DNA of 20,097 bases, taken from contig JASANC010002374.1 of assembly GCA_030248135.1 (NCBI GenBank), positions 1 to 20,097 of the forward strand. The letters run 5' to 3'. This stretch comes from Theristus sp. LFF4_11 (taxonomy: Eukaryota > Nematoda > Chromadorea > Monhysterida > Xyalidae). The notes under the pieces are model-generated. The model searched no databases. It worked only from the letters and a program-made list of their open reading frames with translations, and was not told the origin of the DNA. Position numbers and translations under genes: made by a program. Shown here piece by piece: positions 18,501 to 20,097 of this stretch; the first letter of the stretch is position 1; the number at the start of each line of letters is the position of its first letter.

Positions 18501-20068
18501 TGCCCCGTTGGCTACTTCTGCCAATATTCGTCTGAGAGCGTTCAGTGATTCAATGCTGTGGCAGTGCAGGGTGAGTATGTTGATTCAATTTCATTTTCTT
18601 CAACAAATTATGACACATAATACGCTCGATCATAAAACGTGCCGATTGAACAGGCTGTCGGCTGGTAGTGTTGCATATATCGGGTCGACTGGCTCTGCAC
18701 AACAGTGCAATGCAGCTTTCGGTGGCTGCCATCTGGCTTCCAGTGCGTACAAAGCAACACGGGATCACAAATCTGTTGCACCATTGGATCGGGCTCAATG
18801 GGTAACGCGTAGACTCCGGGCCGGGTTTGTCGTTTTAGTGAGTTCAAATGAAACTTTTTTTTGGAGGTGAACAGGAGGAAAAGTGATAAGGTGAAACTTT
18901 GTAGGTCCAACGGTTTGCAGTGTAAACCAAGTTTTATTCAACAATCAATGTTTGGATCGCGTATCAATCAACGCTCGCTGCACGGTGTCCGAACAGTGTC
19001 TTGGTGGTTCGAGCTGTGTCAACTTCCAGTGTGCATGTCCTCTGGGAACCAAGCGAACAAAACGGACAATGTCAAACACAGCAAACTAGTACGTTATCAA
19101 AAAAACAATTGAATTTTTATGATTTTCAGGTGCACAAAAAAAATAAAAACCGATAGCATTATATTCAGCAACGTTTCCAGCAACTTGCTCGGCAAACCAG
19201 AGTATTGTTCAACAATCAGTGCTATAATCTACTGCAACCAAACCAACCGTGCCAGATTTCGCAACAGTGTCAGGGCGGTCAACTTGTCAGAGTGGTTTCT
19301 GCCAGTGTCCGACAGGCACAAGCAATCAAAATGGTGTTTGCGTTGCAGCTACACCGACTCCAACACCTAATCTATCTGGTTGGTGTACACTGAAGGTTTC
19401 GTGTTTGTTGTAATTATCGGTGTTTTCATTGATGATTCGCACATTTCAGATTACTGTCCGGTTGGCTTCACGCCGTTTTACCGATAACGGTGTGCCGCGG
19501 AGTTGCACTGGCAATTCACGTACGCAAGCACTGCGGGCTCTCGATGTATGTACTCGGCCACACGTCAGCAATACTTACTGTTGCAATCAGGTTCACCACC
19601 CTGTCTGGTCTCGTTGTTATTGTCGATTGCATGAGCGAAGCCATTGAACGAATATGCATCATGCTTATTTTCAAACGCAAATTTCAGCGCAAACAACGGC
19701 AGCAGATGGCGGCAGTGGTGGTTGCCCTCGTGGTCGTCCGTTCACATACCAGTTCACAGGCACGCCGTTGGTTTGTCAGCCGTCCGCTGCAAACTGCCCT
19801 CCAGGCTACCAATGTCTTGCGAGACACAATCACACCTGGCCAGTTCCAGTCTTGCGGTGGCGCCGCTCGACGCGAGGCAAACAGCACAAATCACAGCAAC
19901 AATGCCAGTGAGCAAACAAGTGTGCCAAGTACGTCATACTGTTTCATGTTTTATTGCATTTGTTTTTAAGTGATAGTCGTTGTATTAATCGTTCTTTTTC
20001 AGAAGAATGTCTGCGGCATCAGGTGTTGAACGTTGAAATTGAATACGGCAAACTAAGGGCGACATGCG
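12514..20068 (+). CDS. Gene B: tandem paralog of gene A, partial at right edge, 3' part frame-broken as read
   Basis: Exons: 12514-12586, 13526-13688, 13779-13835, 13926-14029, 14099-14224, 14296-14460, 14561-14845, 14986-15180, 15254-15403, 15486-15704, 15773-15913, 15992-16165, 16320-16469, 16569-16742, 16816-16962, 17025-17201, 17291-17443, 17519-17674, 17769-17924, 17992-18156, 18241-18570, 18654-18801, 18905-19088, 19181-19378, 19450-19590, 19688-19928, 20003-20068. The ATG sits in a good context (ACCATGA) and opens a signal peptide that continues in exon 2 (AVFAGSSG). The frame is open for 1,145 codons to a TGA at 18546-18548. Beyond it the exons are recognised by homology and cysteine motifs but contain several one-base shifts. 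Domain order matches gene A: N-terminal Cys-rich region, two EB modules, Thr-rich stretch, five Kunitz domains (about 325-389, 440-512, 560-617, 668-725, 775-833) with lustrin repeats between and after, then EB modules. The last exon, matching A's 10717-10781, lies outside the window. Confidence 0.8.
13526..14029 (+). other. Gene B N-terminal Cys-rich region (exons 2-4)
   Basis: Exons 13526-13688, 13779-13835 and 13926-14029. They include FCKIGDECDSC, YQVLFCNN, FFECTKTR and YCPRHTYF with RQVFTTG at the end, matching gene A throughout. The donor of exon 3 is nine bases downstream of gene A's equivalent (adding three residues) because the position used in A reads AA here. Confidence 0.75.
14099..14845 (+). 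other. Gene B EB-like modules 1-2 and Thr-rich segment
   Basis: Exons 14099-14224 (DPCVQNVDC and YCSSGICACTS) and 14296-14460 (GCSFTEQCNAYWPATTC and GTCTCP) are EB-like. Exon 14561-14845 is a single 285-nt exon rich in Thr, Val and Ala between YYCPLPEY and GICCPSR; gene A encodes the same segment in two exons. Confidence 0.75.
14986..15180 (+). other. Gene B Kunitz domain 1 (four-cysteine form)
   Basis: It has FTCAQPRLSG, RYYYDSVAGVC, ANNF and DHCITYC. The C2 and C4 cysteines are missing exactly as in gene A, with an Asn/Gly-rich insertion in place of the C4 turn. Confidence 0.8.
15254..15403 (+). other. Gene B lustrin-type Cys repeat
   Basis: One phase-1 exon (TCERGSPEYTTG, then NYLCCPEP) between Kunitz 1 and 2, matching 3069-3215 of gene A. 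Confidence 0.7.
15486..15704 (+). other. Gene B Kunitz domain 2 (four-cysteine form)
   Basis: It has NCGFYGG, RYFFNANNAAC, GGGNYNNY and DCENYC. Cysteines C2 and C4 are absent, as in gene A. Confidence 0.8.
15773..15913 (+). other. Gene B lustrin-type Cys repeat
   Basis: LCTYGNPL, RCSSDSDCPTSYQC and QICCPRT in one phase-1 exon between Kunitz 2 and 3. Confidence 0.7.
15992..16165 (+). other. Gene B Kunitz domain 3 (six cysteines, P1 Thr)
   Basis: [40 protein letters not shown]: complete six-cysteine pattern with Thr at P1. It is very close to gene A's domain 3. Confidence 0.9.
16320..16469 (+). other. Gene B lustrin-type Cys repeat
   Basis: CIQGLAYKDSYGKYYTC, QCPANYKC and DGFMWGCC in one phase-1 exon between Kunitz 3 and 4. 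Confidence 0.75.
16569..16742 (+). other. Gene B Kunitz domain 4 (six cysteines, P1 Gly)
   Basis: ACSLSADSGREC, RWYYDTSSLKC, YYGCDGNPNNF, SCETYC. The donor GTACGT at 16743 is preferred over GTGGTA at 16740 because it gives the same 174-nt exon as gene A. Confidence 0.88.
16816..16962 (+). other. Gene B lustrin-type Cys repeat
   Basis: GCPNGGQAYRES, GCPSGYEC and RCCPTK in one phase-1 exon between Kunitz 4 and 5. Confidence 0.8.
17025..17201 (+). other. Gene B Kunitz domain 5 (six cysteines, P1 Gly)
   Basis: ICSTPPRQGQAC, RYYFNRVTKQC, YQGCDENGNNF, QCQNYC: complete six-cysteine pattern, Gly at P1, 177 nt as in gene A. Confidence 0.88.
17291..18801 (+). other. Gene B run of lustrin-type repeats, last two frame-broken
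   Basis: Exons 17291-17443, 17519-17674, 17769-17924 and 17992-18156 each hold one intact repeat. Exon 18241-18570 holds two repeats that gene A splits with an intron, and it meets an in-frame TGA at 18546-18548 just before QCCG. Exon 18654-18801 matches gene A's 8469-8606 but appears one base short at both of its C-P motifs (near 18658 and 18729). Confidence 0.75.
18905..20068 (+). pseudogene. Gene B 3' exons (EB modules, lustrin-like repeats, terminal piece), frame-broken as read
   Basis: EB exon 18905-19088 reads VCSVNQVLFNNQC and EQCLGGSSC, then shifts frame near 19050-19065. EB exon 19181-19378 gains a base near 19200 and loses one near 19281. The lustrin-like exon 19450-19590 meets TAA at 19485-19487 and shifts again near 19575. 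Exon 19688-19928 shifts between about 19830 and 19855. Exon 20003-20068 is intact (66 nt, ECLRHQVLNVEI). Splice borders are all present. Whether this is true decay or sequence error is discussed under findings. Confidence 0.6.
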
Positions 20069-20097
20069 GTAAGTTTAAAACTGCGTTTGTGTAAGCT

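Noticed and set aside
18546..18548. In-frame TGA read as a selenocysteine codon
   Set aside because: The homologous position in gene A is not cysteine, and the frame after the TGA does not match the conserved QCCG motif; a frame shift explains it better.
18235..18870. 211-codon plus-strand open frame
   Set aside because: It is in a different frame from the conserved lustrin-repeat frame of gene B and shows no cysteine pattern. It is a shadow of the real exons.

Overview
The window is animal genomic DNA, most likely from a nematode. The evidence is many short introns ending in TTTTCAG-like acceptors, plus secreted proteins that combine Kunitz, lustrin-type cysteine-rich and EB modules, a combination typical of nematode cuticle or extracellular proteins. 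The taxon below nematode cannot be fixed from the sequence. All coding sequence I can support is on the plus strand.

The layout is two tandem, same-strand paralogs of one very large secreted protein. Gene A (1305-10781) resolves into 30 exons that stay in frame, about 1,509 residues, with a stop at 10779-10781 and an AATAAA at 10947-10952. Gene B (12514 to beyond the right edge) has 27 exons that correspond to A's order, with two A introns absent and the last exon beyond the window. Both encode: signal peptide, a short Cys-rich N-terminal region of unknown type, two EB-like modules, a Thr/Ser/Ala-rich stretch, five Kunitz domains alternating with lustrin-type repeats, a run of further lustrin repeats, two C-terminal EB modules, two more lustrin-like repeats and a small terminal piece. 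Almost every module is one exon with phase-1 boundaries on both sides.

Three TA-flanked, strongly palindromic elements built from the 3' part of mariner-like transposons lie in three introns of gene A (3261-4386, 5143-6060, 9301-10005). None is seen in gene B. One of them carries a nested 66-bp hAT-like insertion with an 8-bp target duplication.

Gene B is in frame for 1,145 codons, up to an in-frame TGA at 18546-18548. From there to about 19850 it shows many one-base frame breaks although splice sites and cysteine motifs remain recognisable. This is either recent decay or a stretch of poor sequence.

The flanks 1-1304 and 10953-12513 hold no gene I can support; the second has a 35-bp tandem duplication and an AC microsatellite.
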